Shown piece after piece: positions 8,980 through 17,944 of a stretch of DNA of 64,000 nt; position 1 is the stretch's first letter; each line of letters opens with the position of its first letter. Position numbers and translations under genes: made by a program. The stretch comes from Bradyrhizobium sp. Ec3.3 (GTDB lineage Bacteria; Pseudomonadota; Alphaproteobacteria; Rhizobiales; Xanthobacteraceae): the NCBI RefSeq assembly GCF_000472925.1, contig NZ_AXAS01000031.1, positions 1-64,000 on the forward strand. The letters are read 5' to 3'. The notes under the pieces were generated by a model. The model was not told where the DNA came from. It did no database searches and saw only the letters and a program-made list of their open reading frames with translations.

Positions 8980-10731
8980 ATGATGTCGTTTGTCCTGACA
9001 CGACGAAAAGTCGTAGCTGCCCTCACGCTTCTAGGTATCAGCCTGTTTCCAGCGCGCGCTCAGGATGCGCGCCGCATCTATGAACCGCCCGCACTCGGCA
9101 CCGTTCACGCCATCGCCGCCGAGCACGGCATGGTGGTGGCGCAGGAGAGAATCTCCGCACAGATCGGCGCAGACATCCTGCGGAGCGGCGGCAACGCGGT
9201 GGACGCCGCGGTCGCGACCGGTTTCGCCATGGCCGTGACCTATCCGCGCGCGGGCAATATCGGCGGCGGCGGCTTCATGGTGATCCATTCCGCCGACCGC
9301 AAGGAAGACGTCGCGATCGACTATCGCGAGACCGCACCAGCTGCGACCACATCAGACATCTTCCTCGGCGCCGACGGCAAGCCCGATATCGCGAAGTCGC
9401 GCGATTCCGCGCTCGGCATCGGCGTGCCCGGCACGGTCGCAGGACTGTCGCTGGCGCTCGAGAAATACGGCTCCGGCCAGTTCACGCTGGCGCAATTGCT
9501 GGAGCCCGCGATCGCGCTCGCGCGCGACGGTTTCGTCATCAGCGACGACATCGCCGACACCTTGCCGGGCGCACACAAGCGATTTGCGCGCTGGCCGGCA
9601 TCGGCGAAAATCTTCTCGCGACCGGACGGCACGCCGCTGCAAGAGAATGACCGGCTGGTGCAGGGCGATTTGGCGCAGACACTGTCGACCATCGCCGCCC
9701 AGGGTCCGCGCGGATTCTACGAGGGACCGGTCGCCGACAAGCTCGCCAAGGCCGTCACCGATGCTGACGGCATCATGACATCAGGGGATCTGCAGACATA
9801 CAGGCCCGTGATCCGCGAGCCGGTGCGCGGCAGCTATCGCGGCTTCGACATCGTCTCGATGCCGCAGCCCTCGTCGGGCGGCGTGGTGCTGGTGGAGACG
9901 CTGAACATCCTGGAAGGCTTTCAGCTTTCCGATCTGAAGCAGGGCTCGCCGGCCTCGCTGCATCTGCTGATCGAAGCCATGAAGCGCGGCTATGCCGATC
10001 GCGCGCGCTATCTCGGCGATCCCGCTTTCGTCAAGGCGCCGATCGAGACCCTGATCGCCAAGGACTATGCGGCTAAACTTCGCGCCGGCATCAGGGCCAA
10101 CAGCGCCACGCCGGCGAGCGAGATCGTGGCGAGCGCGACGCCGCCGCGCGAAGGCAGCAACACCACGCATTTCTCGGTCGTCGACAGCCGCGGCAATGCG
10201 GTGAGCAACACTTATACGCTGAACTTCAGCTATGGCGTCGGCCTGGTCGCCGACGGCACCGGCGTGCTGCTCAACAACGAGCTCGACGATTTCACCGCGG
10301 CGGTTGGCGCCTCCAACGCCTATGGCCTCGTCGGCTACGAGGCCAATCTGCCAGGGCCGGGCAAGCGGCCGCTGTCCTCGATGTCTCCGACCATCGTACT
10401 GAAGGATGGCAAGCCGGTGCTGGTCACGGGCTCGCCCGGCGGCAGCCGCATCATCTCCACCGTGCTCCAGGTGATCGTCAACGTGCTCGATTATCATATG
10501 GATGTCGCCGCCGCCGTTGCAGCGCCGCGGCTGCATCACCAATGGCTGCCGGATGAAGTGCGCGTCGAGCGCGGCTTTTCCGACGACGTGCTGTTCGAGC
10601 TGAAGGCGATGGGTCACCTCGTCGTCGAGCCGATGGGCCAGACCTCGGCCAACTCGATCGCGGTGACGCCGAACGGCCCGTTCGGCGCACCCGACCCGCG
10701 CACGCGGGGCGCTGCGGCGGAGGGGCAATAA
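8980..10731 (+). CDS. ggt: Gamma-glutamyltransferase
   Basis: This 583-residue periplasmic precursor has a signal peptide (about residues 1-28, ending in ARAQ). The N-terminal nucleophile hydrolase fold is self-cleaved into two subunits. The nucleophilic threonine lies in NTTHFSVVD, and the glycine-rich GSPGGSRIISTVLQ block near the C-terminus is the family signature. It hydrolyses glutathione or transfers its gamma-glutamyl group. ATG codons at 8980 and 8983 are both possible and neither has a strong ribosome site. It is convergent with the GST gene, an association that fits glutathione turnover but proves nothing. Confidence 0.93.
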   Translation: MMSFVLTRRKVVAALTLLGISLFPARAQDARRIYEPPALGTVHAIAAEHGMVVAQERISAQIGADILRSGGNAVDAAVATGFAMAVTYPRAGNIGGGGFMVIHSADRKEDVAIDYRETAPAATTSDIFLGADGKPDIAKSRDSALGIGVPGTVAGLSLALEKYGSGQFTLAQLLEPAIALARDGFVISDDIADTLPGAHKRFARWPASAKIFSRPDGTPLQENDRLVQGDLAQTLSTIAAQGPRGFYEGPVADKLAKAVTDADGIMTSGDLQTYRPVIREPVRGSYRGFDIVSMPQPSSGGVVLVETLNILEGFQLSDLKQGSPASLHLLIEAMKRGYADRARYLGDPAFVKAPIETLIAKDYAAKLRAGIRANSATPASEIVASATPPREGSNTTHFSVVDSRGNAVSNTYTLNFSYGVGLVADGTGVLLNNELDDFTAAVGASNAYGLVGYEANLPGPGKRPLSSMSPTIVLKDGKPVLVTGSPGGSRIISTVLQVIVNVLDYHMDVAAAVAAPRLHHQWLPDEVRVERGFSDDVLFELKAMGHLVVEPMGQTSANSIAVTPNGPFGAPDPRTRGAAAEGQ

Positions 10732-10750
10732 CTTTCATGGTTTGAGCATC

Positions 10751-10826
10751 GAACCCGGAATCACGCGCCACAACTTCGGGATTCCGGGTTCGCCCACGTA
10801 AGGACGCGGGCGCCCCGGAATGACGA
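10751..10826. repeat. GAACCCGGAATC palindromic repeat
   Basis: GAACCCGGAATC at 10751-10762 pairs exactly with 10780-10791, and a CCCCGGAATGACGA tail follows. The same sequence blocks occur at 14.8, 25.5 and 49.1 kb. It fills the gap between the convergent ggt and GST genes and could act as a terminator. Confidence 0.75.
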
Positions 10827-10837
10827 TGGGAACGACG

Positions 10838-11503
10838 CTACCGCCCGACCTGGTACGGCCCGCCCTTCTCCAGCGCGCGTTGATAGGCTGGACGCGCGTG
10901 GATGCGCTCGAGGAACGCCATCGCCTTGGGATGGCCCTGCTCCAGGCCGCCGCGCGCTTGCGCCGCTTCCAGCGGAAAACTCATCTGGATGTCGGCCGCG
11001 GTGAAGTCGGGCCCGGCGAACCACTCGGTCTTGCCGAGCTCGCCTTCCCAATAATCCATGTGCTGCTTGATCTGCGGATTGACCAGCGCGGTCAGCGCCT
11101 GGTTCGAGACCTTGCGCACCAGCGGACGGAGCAGCGCCGGCGCGCGCTTCGGCATCAAGGTGAACAGCAATTTGAGCAGCAGCGGCTGCATCGCCGAGCC
11201 TTCGGCATAGTGCAGCCAATAGGTGTAGCGCAGCCGCTCCGGCGTGTTCGGCGGCGGAATCAGGCGTCCCTGACCATAGGTGCCGACGAGGTATTCGACG
11301 ATCGCGCCCGATTCGGCGATGGTGTTGCCGTTGTCAGTGATCACGGGCGACTTGCCGAGCGGGTGGATCGCACGCAGCTCCTTCGGCGCGCGCATGTCGG
11401 GCTGACGCTGATAGCGCACGATCTCGTACGGCACGCCCAGCTCCTCGAGCAGCCACAGCACGCGCTGCGAGCGTGAATTGTTGAGATGATGAACGGTCAG
11501 CAT
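10838..11503 (-). CDS. Glutathione S-transferase family protein
   Basis: This 221-residue cytosolic protein has an N-terminal thioredoxin-like domain (about 1-80) containing SRSQRVLWLLEELG and the glutathione-binding cis-proline/ES pair in GKSPVITDNG and IAESGAIVEYL. An all-alpha C-terminal domain follows (about 90-215, with GPDFTAADIQMSFPL as the N-capping box). The serines in NNSRSQR are the likely activating residues, as in bacterial theta/nu-like GSTs. The substrate is unknown. Confidence 0.9.
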   Translation of the reverse strand: MLTVHHLNNSRSQRVLWLLEELGVPYEIVRYQRQPDMRAPKELRAIHPLGKSPVITDNGNTIAESGAIVEYLVGTYGQGRLIPPPNTPERLRYTYWLHYAEGSAMQPLLLKLLFTLMPKRAPALLRPLVRKVSNQALTALVNPQIKQHMDYWEGELGKTEWFAGPDFTAADIQMSFPLEAAQARGGLEQGHPKAMAFLERIHARPAYQRALEKGGPYQVGR

Positions 11504-11576
11504 TTGAGGTCCCCCGCTGGTCTCGGGCGCGTTCGTGCCAGCCCGGCGGGCGAATGTCGAGCCGGACGGTCGTTAT

Positions 11577-11620
11577 TTTTACCCGGGCATATTGACGCTT
11601 CTATTTTACCCGGATATTAA
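11577..11620 (+). promoter_or_regulatory. Direct repeat TTTTACCCGG upstream of DUF2239 gene
   Basis: TTTTACCCGGGCATATT (11577-11593) and TTTTACCCGGATATTAA (11604-11620) are direct repeats starting 27 bases apart, ending 34 bases before the DUF2239 start codon. The pair looks like a regulator binding region or a conserved promoter/leader motif. No matching regulator gene is recognised next to it. Confidence 0.5.
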
Positions 11621-11654
11621 GTGGGCCATCGTGTCAGATTTCGCAGTGATTTCA

Positions 11655-12239
11655 ATGCAGAGTACCTTCACAGCCTTTGTCGGCCAGCGGCGCCTGGCCT
11701 CCGGGCCGATCGCGGACGTGGTCCTGGCGGTCAAGCGCGCGGACGCGTGGGCGGGCTCGCCGATCGTGATCTTCAGTGACTTGAGCGGGCGGGCGGTCGA
11801 TTTCGACCTGCGCGGCGACGACCAGGAAGTGCTGGCCCGCCTGCCGACGATCGCGCCGGCGCAATCCGACGGGCACATTGAGTTGCCGAGTGCGCCGCGC
11901 GGCCGCGGCCGGCCCAGACTCGGCGTGGTGGCGCGCGAGGTGACGCTGCTGCCGCGGCACTGGGAATGGCTCAACGCGCAGCCGGGCGGCGCCTCGGTCG
12001 CGCTGCGCAAGCTCGTCGACGAGGCGCGGCGTGCCCGCGGCGATCGCGACCGCGAGCGGCAGGCGCGCGATGCCACCTACCACTTCATGTCGGCGATGGC
12101 CGGCAATCTCGCGCATTTCGAGGAGGCCTCGCGCGCGCTGTTCGCAGGCGATCGCCGGCGCTTTGCGGCAGAGATCGCCGACTGGCCCGCCGACATCCGC
12201 GACCACGTCGTGAAACTCGCAAGCAGCGACCGCGCGTAG
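11655..12239 (+). CDS. DUF2239 family protein
   Basis: This 194-residue soluble protein is of unknown function. The start FTAFVGQRRLASG, the block PIVIFSDLSGRAVDFDLRG, and the region RGRPRLGVVAREVTLLPRHWEWL are typical of DUF2239. The last block includes an AT-hook-like RGRPRLG, suggesting DNA contact (inference). A long charged helix follows. The ATG at 11655 is chosen because similarity starts there; a GTG at 11646 is in frame. The upstream direct repeats suggest specific regulation. Confidence 0.8.
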   Translation: MQSTFTAFVGQRRLASGPIADVVLAVKRADAWAGSPIVIFSDLSGRAVDFDLRGDDQEVLARLPTIAPAQSDGHIELPSAPRGRGRPRLGVVAREVTLLPRHWEWLNAQPGGASVALRKLVDEARRARGDRDRERQARDATYHFMSAMAGNLAHFEEASRALFAGDRRRFAAEIADWPADIRDHVVKLASSDRA

Positions 12240-12347
12240 GCAGAAGGCGCCTCCGATCAAAGTAGTATTATGGCCATCATGAAACGGGTGGACCTGCCGC
12301 GCGCGCTGCGCCACAATGTGCGCAAAGCGAGCTCACGGGAGGACGGT

Positions 12348-12956
12348 TTGACGCGCGCGGCCCCACAATTCCTGTTCGATTTCGGCAGTCCCAATGCGTT
12401 TCTCAGCCATGAGGCGATCCCCGCGATCGAGACGCGGATCGGCGTGAAATTCGAGTATGTGCCGATCCTGCTCGGCGGCATCTTCAAGGCGACCAACAAC
12501 AAATCGCCGGCCGAGACGCTCGCCGGCATCAAGAACAAGCGCGAATTCCAGGCTGTCGAGACCGAGCGTTTCCTCAAACGCTTCCACGTGCAGCCCTATG
12601 TCTGGAACCCGTTCTTCCCCGTCAACACGCTGAACCTGATGCGCGCGGCGATCGCGGCCCAGCTCGAAGGCGTGTTGGAACAATATGTCGAAGCCGCATT
12701 TCATCACATGTGGCGCGAGCCGAAGAAGATGGACGATCCGGAAGTCGCGATGAAGGCGATCACCTCGTCAGGCCTCGATGCGCAGAAGCTGTTCACACGT
12801 GCCCAAGAACCCGATGTGAAGGCAAGGCTGATCAAGAATACCGAGGAGGCCGTCGCGCGCGGCGCGTTCGGTTCACCGACATTCTTCGTCGGTAACGAGA
12901 TGTTCTTCGGCAAGGAGCAGCTGCGCGAGGTCGAGGAGATGGTGTCGGGAAAGTGA
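12348..12956 (+). CDS. 2-hydroxychromene-2-carboxylate isomerase-like protein (DsbA fold)
   Basis: This 202-residue protein of the DsbA/HCCA isomerase (GST kappa-like) family starts with FLFDFGSPNAFLSHEAIP and ends with RGAFGSPTFFVGNEMFFGKEQL. The serine in FGSPNA stands where the isomerase binds glutathione. Family members isomerise ring-cleavage products in naphthalene breakdown, but many act on unknown substrates. I chose the TTG at 12348 because GGGAGGA lies 5 bases upstream and the length matches the family. ATG codons at 12273 and 12282 lack a ribosome site and would add an odd basic extension. Confidence 0.85.
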   Translation: MTRAAPQFLFDFGSPNAFLSHEAIPAIETRIGVKFEYVPILLGGIFKATNNKSPAETLAGIKNKREFQAVETERFLKRFHVQPYVWNPFFPVNTLNLMRAAIAAQLEGVLEQYVEAAFHHMWREPKKMDDPEVAMKAITSSGLDAQKLFTRAQEPDVKARLIKNTEEAVARGAFGSPTFFVGNEMFFGKEQLREVEEMVSGK

Positions 12957-13054
12957 TTCTGACCCAACGAGCGAAGTGAGGTATCTCCCCGGTGTCGTCC
13001 TGGCGAAAAACATGACGACGGCGAAAAAAGAGCAAGAACAAACGGAGCACCCGC

Positions 13055-13978
13055 ATGCGCATTCTCGTCGTCGGCGCCGGCGCCATCGGCGGTTATTTTG
13101 GTGGCAGGCTGCTGCAGGCCGGGCGCGATGTCACCTTTCTGGTGCGGCCGCGGCGCGCGAGCGAGCTTGCGAGCGCCGGCCTCGTCATCAAGAGCCCGAA
13201 CGGCGATGCGATGCTGACGAACCCGCCGGCGGTGCAGGCGGGCAAGCTCACCGAAAAGTTCGATGTCGTGCTGCTGAGCTGCAAGGCGTTCGACCTCGAC
13301 GATGCCATCAAATCGTTCGCGCCGGCAGTCGGGTCGAACACCACGATCATTCCCGTGCTCAACGGCATGCGGCATCTCGACTTGCTGGACCAGAAGTTCG
13401 GCGCCGAGCGCGTGCTCGGCGGGCTCTGCGCCATCGCCGCGACGCTGAACGAGAAGCGCGAGGTGGTGCAGCTCCAGCCGATGCAGGCGATCAATTACGG
13501 CGAGCGCGACGGGAAACTGTCGGCGCGTGTGAGGGCGATCGACGAAGTCTTCACCAGCGGCATCGCCGGGGCGAGCGCGAGCCACAACATCATGCAGGAC
13601 ATGTGGGAGAAGTGGGTTTTCCTCTCCTCGCTCGCGGCGTCGACCAGCCTGATGCGTACCTCCGTCGGCAACATCCTGGCGGTGCCCGGTGGCAAGGATT
13701 TTCTCTTAGGGATGCTGGACGAGACCAGCGCCACTGCGACCGCAGCGGGCTATGCGCCCGGCGGCCCGTTCTTCGAGCGGGTCAAGGGCTTGATCACCAC
13801 CGAAGGTTCCCCGATGACCGCGTCGATGTTCCGCGACATCAAGGCGGGCCTGCCGGTCGAGGCCGATCACATCATCGGCGACCTCATCGCGCGCGCCGAT
13901 ACTGCGAAAGTGCCGGTGCCAAAACTGCGCATCGCCTATACGCATCTGAAGGCGTATGAGAAGCAGCGCGTGGGGTAG
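13055..13978 (+). CDS. 2-dehydropantoate 2-reductase-like protein (ApbA/PanE family)
   Basis: This 307-residue NADPH-dependent reductase has an N-terminal Rossmann motif (ILVVGAGAIGGYFGGRL), the catalytic lysine region LLSCKAFDLDDAI, and a C-terminal domain with WEKWVFLSSLAA and AGLPVEADHIIGDL. These are ketopantoate reductase hallmarks. It could make pantoate for coenzyme A, but genomes of this type usually carry several paralogues, so the reaction is not certain. CGGAGC lies before the ATG. Confidence 0.85.
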   Translation: MRILVVGAGAIGGYFGGRLLQAGRDVTFLVRPRRASELASAGLVIKSPNGDAMLTNPPAVQAGKLTEKFDVVLLSCKAFDLDDAIKSFAPAVGSNTTIIPVLNGMRHLDLLDQKFGAERVLGGLCAIAATLNEKREVVQLQPMQAINYGERDGKLSARVRAIDEVFTSGIAGASASHNIMQDMWEKWVFLSSLAASTSLMRTSVGNILAVPGGKDFLLGMLDETSATATAAGYAPGGPFFERVKGLITTEGSPMTASMFRDIKAGLPVEADHIIGDLIARADTAKVPVPKLRIAYTHLKAYEKQRVG

Positions 13979-13999
13979 CTAACTCGCCCCACACATCCC

Positions 14000-14181
14000 C
14001 GTCGTCCCGGACAAGCGTAGCGAAGCGGAGCGCAGATCCGGGACCCCCGCGCGAGCGCTTGCGCTCGTCGCGATAGCACAGGGATTGGTTATGGCGCGAG
14101 CTGGTAACCACGAGTCTTCGTCAAACTCGATCCTGTGGTTATGGGTCCCGGGCTCGCGCATCGCGCGCCCCGGCACGACGG
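14000..14181. repeat. Long palindromic repeat element
   Basis: The outer arms CGTCGTCCCGG (14000-14010) and CCGGCACGACG (14170-14180) are inverted with one mismatch. Inside are a GGGACCC/GGGTCCC pair and AACCAC/GTGGTT arms around GAGTCTTCGTCAAACT. The last block recurs, slightly changed, in the element at 42.1 kb. It fills most of the gap between the convergent reductase and cytochrome genes. Confidence 0.7.
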
Positions 14182-14207
14182 CCGGTGTTGGCGGCTACAG
14201 TTCTCCG

Positions 14208-14807
14208 CTACTGCAAATGCGCCAAGTAATGCGCGAGCGCGGTGATCTCTTCCTCGCTGAGCGAATAGGCGATGTCGGCCATGGCGGCGACGCCGCCGCC
14301 GACGCGCTGGCCGGCTTTGTAGTCGTGCAGCGCCTTCACCAGATATTCCTCACGCTGGCCGGCAAGGCGGGCGACGGCCTTGGTGCCGGCATAGCTGTCG
14401 GTGTGGCATGAGGCGCAGCGGCGGCCGCTAGCTGCTTCCTTGCCTTTCTTCGACAGGTCGGGATCCTTGTCCTCCGGGCCTTTCGGCGGCGTGAGCTGCG
14501 AAAAATAGGCACCGAGACTGCGGATGTCCTCGTTGGCGATCTCTTCCGCAATCGGCTGCATCTGCTCGTTCTTGCGCGAGCCGGCGCGGAAGAACACGAG
14601 CTGCCACTGCAGGAACTGATCCGGCTGGCCGGCGAGCGAGGGGATGTTCTCGGTCTGCGAGATGCCCTTGTCGCCGTGACAGGCGGCGCAGACCGCGGCC
14701 TTCTCCTTGACGTCGGCAGCGTGCGCGACAAAAGCGGGAAGACTGACGAGCGCTGCGATCGAAAAAGCGAGCGCGCTGAGTGCGCGCGAAACAGGTTGCC
14801 GGTGCAT
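14208..14807 (-). CDS. Di-haem cytochrome c (c4-like)
   Basis: This 199-residue periplasmic cytochrome has a signal peptide (about 1-31) and two c-type haem sites: Cys40-Ala-Ala-Cys43-His44, and Cys131-Ala-Ser-Cys134-His135. Each is followed by a downstream Met-containing segment that could be the sixth ligand (EQMQPIAEEI and GGVAAMADI). This two-domain build matches cytochrome c4. The gene lies 166 bases after the PQQ-type dehydrogenase gene on the same strand, so it is a likely electron acceptor for it (inference). Confidence 0.9.
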   Translation of the reverse strand: MHRQPVSRALSALAFSIAALVSLPAFVAHAADVKEKAAVCAACHGDKGISQTENIPSLAGQPDQFLQWQLVFFRAGSRKNEQMQPIAEEIANEDIRSLGAYFSQLTPPKGPEDKDPDLSKKGKEAASGRRCASCHTDSYAGTKAVARLAGQREEYLVKALHDYKAGQRVGGGVAAMADIAYSLSEEEITALAHYLAHLQ

Positions 14808-14825
14808 GACGAGATTCCGATTTGC

Positions 14826-14907
14826 TCGTCATTCCGGGGCGCCCGAAGGGCGAACCCGGAATCTCGGGATTCCGGGTTCGATGCTCCGCATCGCCCCGGA
14901 ATGACGA
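14826..14907. repeat. Nested palindromic repeat
   Basis: The outer arms TCGTCATTCCGGGGC (14826-14840) and their exact complement (14893-14907) enclose inner arms GAACCCGGAATC (14852-14863) and complement (14868-14879). It lies between the dehydrogenase and cytochrome genes and could cause partial termination or mRNA processing between them. Confidence 0.85.
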
Positions 14908-14973
14908 GCGTGTAACTTCAAACGAAAGGCTGCGGCGGCCTCCAGGCAACCGCAGCCTCATGTTCACGTCGCG

Positions 14974-16251
14974 CTACTTCTTGCTGTAGCTGATGCGATA
15001 GATCGCGCCGGCCCAGTCGTCGGCGACGAGGATCGAGCCGTCCTTGGCGAGGATGATGTCGTCGGGACGGCCGAGATAGCCCTGGTCACCTTCGAGCCAG
15101 CCGGAGGCGAACACCTCCTGCTTGGGGTTCTTGCCGTCGGGCCCGACGATCACGCGCACGATGCGCGCGCCCTGGTACTTGTGCCTGTTCCAGGAGCCGT
15201 GCTCGGCGATCAGGATGTTGTTCTTGTACTCGGCGGGGAACTGGTCGCCGGTATAGAACTTCATGCCGAGCGGAGCGACGTGCGCGCCGAGATTCAGCAC
15301 GGGCGGCGTGAACTCCGAGCACTTGTGACCCATCGCGAATTTCGGGTCCGGCAGATCGCCCTGGTGGCAATAGGGATAGCCGAAATGCTCGCCGATCTTC
15401 GAGATCATGTTCAGCTTGTCTGACGGCAGATCGTCGCTGACCCAGTCACGCGCGTTCTCGGTGAACCAGTATTTGCCGCTGCGCGGATCGACGTCGCCGC
15501 CGACCGAATTGCGGACGCCAAGCGCCCAGACTTCGGCGTTGCCGGTCTTGGGATCGACGCGCCGGATCTGCGAGACGCTGGTCGGCGGAATGCCGACGTT
15601 GAAGGGCGGTCCGAACGGCAGGAAGAACCAGCCGTCCTTGTCGGTCGCGATGTACTTCCAGCCATGCGCGGCATAGGACGGCATGTCGTCATAGACGACC
15701 TTGCCCTGGCCGAGATTGTCGAGGTTGGCTTCGGCGTTGTCGTAGCGGATCAGCTTGTCGACGGCGATGACATAGAGCGCGCCGTCCTTGAAGGCGAGGC
15801 CGGTCGGCATGTTCAGACCCTTGAGGACGGTCTTGACCTCGCGCTTGCCGCCATTGTCCTTGATCGCATAGACGTTGCCGAGGCCGAACGAGCCGACGAA
15901 CAGCGTGCCCTTGTCGCCCCAGGCCATCTGCCGCGCGGCGAGAACGCCAGGCGCCCAGACCTCGATCTTGAAGCCGGCCGGCAGCTTGATCTTCTTCACG
16001 ATGTTGGCGAGCTCGGCTTCGGACGCGCCGGTCGGCGGGCCCGATGGGGGCGCAAGACCCTTCTGCGCCTCGGTCTCATCCCCTAAGAACCAGTCATCCG
16101 GCGGATGCGTCCAGAATTCCTTGGTGCCGGATTCGTATTTCTTCAGCGCCCGGTTCTTGTCCTGCTGCTGCTGCGCATTCACGACGCTTGTCCCCGCGAG
16201 CAGGGCAACCGCCGCAAACGCAAAGATGGATCGATGGAATATGGATTTCAT
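14974..16251 (-). CDS. Periplasmic PQQ-type (sorbosone dehydrogenase-like) sugar dehydrogenase
   Basis: This 425-residue secreted protein has a signal peptide (about 1-26, ending VVNA) and a six-bladed propeller of the soluble glucose/L-sorbosone dehydrogenase family. Recognisable parts are VWAPGVLAARQMAWGDKG, NMPTGLAFKDGALYV, ALGVRNSVGGDVDP and RPDDIILAKDGSILVADDW. The RNS/GGD segment and the Cys-containing PYCHQGD and GHKCSEF segments fit this branch. It would oxidise an aldose or sorbosone-like sugar with PQQ and pass electrons to the downstream cytochrome. Substrate and cofactor are inferred from the family only. Confidence 0.85.
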   Translation of the reverse strand: MKSIFHRSIFAFAAVALLAGTSVVNAQQQQDKNRALKKYESGTKEFWTHPPDDWFLGDETEAQKGLAPPSGPPTGASEAELANIVKKIKLPAGFKIEVWAPGVLAARQMAWGDKGTLFVGSFGLGNVYAIKDNGGKREVKTVLKGLNMPTGLAFKDGALYVIAVDKLIRYDNAEANLDNLGQGKVVYDDMPSYAAHGWKYIATDKDGWFFLPFGPPFNVGIPPTSVSQIRRVDPKTGNAEVWALGVRNSVGGDVDPRSGKYWFTENARDWVSDDLPSDKLNMISKIGEHFGYPYCHQGDLPDPKFAMGHKCSEFTPPVLNLGAHVAPLGMKFYTGDQFPAEYKNNILIAEHGSWNRHKYQGARIVRVIVGPDGKNPKQEVFASGWLEGDQGYLGRPDDIILAKDGSILVADDWAGAIYRISYSKK

Positions 16252-16529
16252 CGCGTCACTCCCCTAAGGCGGCCGTGGCGGCCACACCATTATTGTTTTG
16301 CTATTCGAGAGGCGAAGTTCGGAGTCTGTCGACAGAGGCAGACTCAAAAAGGTTAGCACATCTGCAAGCGCTGAGAAGCATGCGCTGCACATCGCGATCA
16401 GCCTCAATAAAAATTGAGAGAGAGTTTCTCCGCATGCATGGCATGCGCGTGCGCGCGTTCTCGCTGCAACGCGGAATCATGAAGCAAGCGGCTATTTGGC
16501 AGGCAGCGCTCGCGTGCACGCGATGAGAA

Positions 16530-17516
16530 TTATGAGACTACGGGATAAGGCCCGCGCTCGAAGACCGTGTCATGATAACCTTTTGAGCCGACCTGACGCG
16601 CCAGCTCGCTGCGAAAATCGCGAGTCTTCCGCAGGCTGCTCAGCACATGGGCAAAGTCGAATGCGGGCCGCCAACCCAGCTCGCGGCGCGCACGATCGTT
16701 GACGTAGACGCGGTCGATGGTCGGAAACAGGCGCCAGCCCCGCGCCGCGTAGAGTTTTGCGCAATCGGGATAGAGCGTATGCACGAGGCGCGCGGCGTCC
16801 TCAGCCAGGGCGACGAGGTGGCTTTGCGTGAACGGGCTCGTCGCCGAGACGATGTAGCGCGCGAAGCCGATGCTGGTAGCGCGCTCGTCGGCGAGGAGGT
16901 GGGCGCTGACAGCGTCCGCTATATCCAGCCGGCGATAAAGCAGCTCGTTGGCCTGCGCGTTCTCGGTCGCAAAATTCTCCCGCGCGGCCGCATCGTCGTC
17001 CTCCTCCGGAAAGAAGCGCGAGGTTCGCAAGACGATGACGGGAAGCCCGCGCTCGCGGAAGAACAGCTCACACAGATTCTCCGCCATCAGCTTGGAGGTG
17101 CCGTAGATGTTCTTCGGCACCGAGGGCAGATCCTCGGTGACCCAGACGGCGGCGTTCCCCGCCTCGGGCCGAAGCTGCGAGCCGAACGCGCTGGTGGTGC
17201 TGGTGAAGACGAAGCTCTTCACGCCGGCCTCAGCGGCGGCCTCGAGCAGGTTGAGCGTGCCGGTGACGTTGGTGTCGATGAAGTCCTGCCTGGAATGCGT
17301 GGCGACATGCGGCTTGTGCAGGGTGGCGGTGTGAATGACGGCGGTGACGCCCGCCATCGCGGCCCGCACAAAGCCGGGATCGGTGATCGAGCCCACCTGA
17401 TCGGTGAACTCCGATTTCTTCAAATCAACCCCATGCACAGTAGACCCGCGCGCGTGAAGTGTCCGGAGAATCGCTTCCCCGAGGTGGCCTGCGCTGCCGG
17501 TGACCAGAATTGTCAT
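16530..17516 (-). CDS. NAD-dependent epimerase/dehydratase family protein
   Basis: This 328-residue extended short-chain dehydrogenase begins with MTILVTGSAGHLGEAI (Rossmann TGxxGxxG) and has the catalytic Tyr-x3-Lys as YGTSK, with an upstream STT segment as the likely catalytic serine/threonine. The C-terminal part (RRELGWRPAFDFAHVL) is typical of nucleotide-sugar epimerases, but the substrate cannot be named. The ATG at 17516 starts the Rossmann strand directly. The gap to the dehydrogenase (16252-16529) has a small CTCAAT-AAAA-ATTGAG hairpin at 16413-16428. Confidence 0.85.
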   Translation of the reverse strand: MTILVTGSAGHLGEAILRTLHARGSTVHGVDLKKSEFTDQVGSITDPGFVRAAMAGVTAVIHTATLHKPHVATHSRQDFIDTNVTGTLNLLEAAAEAGVKSFVFTSTTSAFGSQLRPEAGNAAVWVTEDLPSVPKNIYGTSKLMAENLCELFFRERGLPVIVLRTSRFFPEEDDDAAARENFATENAQANELLYRRLDIADAVSAHLLADERATSIGFARYIVSATSPFTQSHLVALAEDAARLVHTLYPDCAKLYAARGWRLFPTIDRVYVNDRARRELGWRPAFDFAHVLSSLRKTRDFRSELARQVGSKGYHDTVFERGPYPVVS

Positions 17517-17593
17517 TCTCACGTCCAACGTGCGTCCCGGACGGAGCCGCCAGACGGCGATCCGGTCCTGTCAGGCTTGACGCTGGGAGAAAT

Positions 17594-17668
<75 letters not shown>

Positions 17669-17944
17669 GTCCTGTGTCGGTCGCGTGACGCGCCGGCAAC
17701 GGCTGTCGTATGCCAAAAGCGGGCGGCGAATGCAACAGCTACCGGCGGCATCTATTCGCTTTCGGAGACCTAAATGAGCCCCGAATCGGGTCGAAAGCGA
17801 CCCGAAACGCCCAGGAACCACCGAATCACGCACCATGGATTGAAATTCGGCCGTCCCGGCCCAATTTAGGAGCCGGGACAGCAGCATATGGGACGGCGTC
17901 GTGCTAAAGAGCCGCCTTTCCGGACATCAGACGAGGGGACTCCT

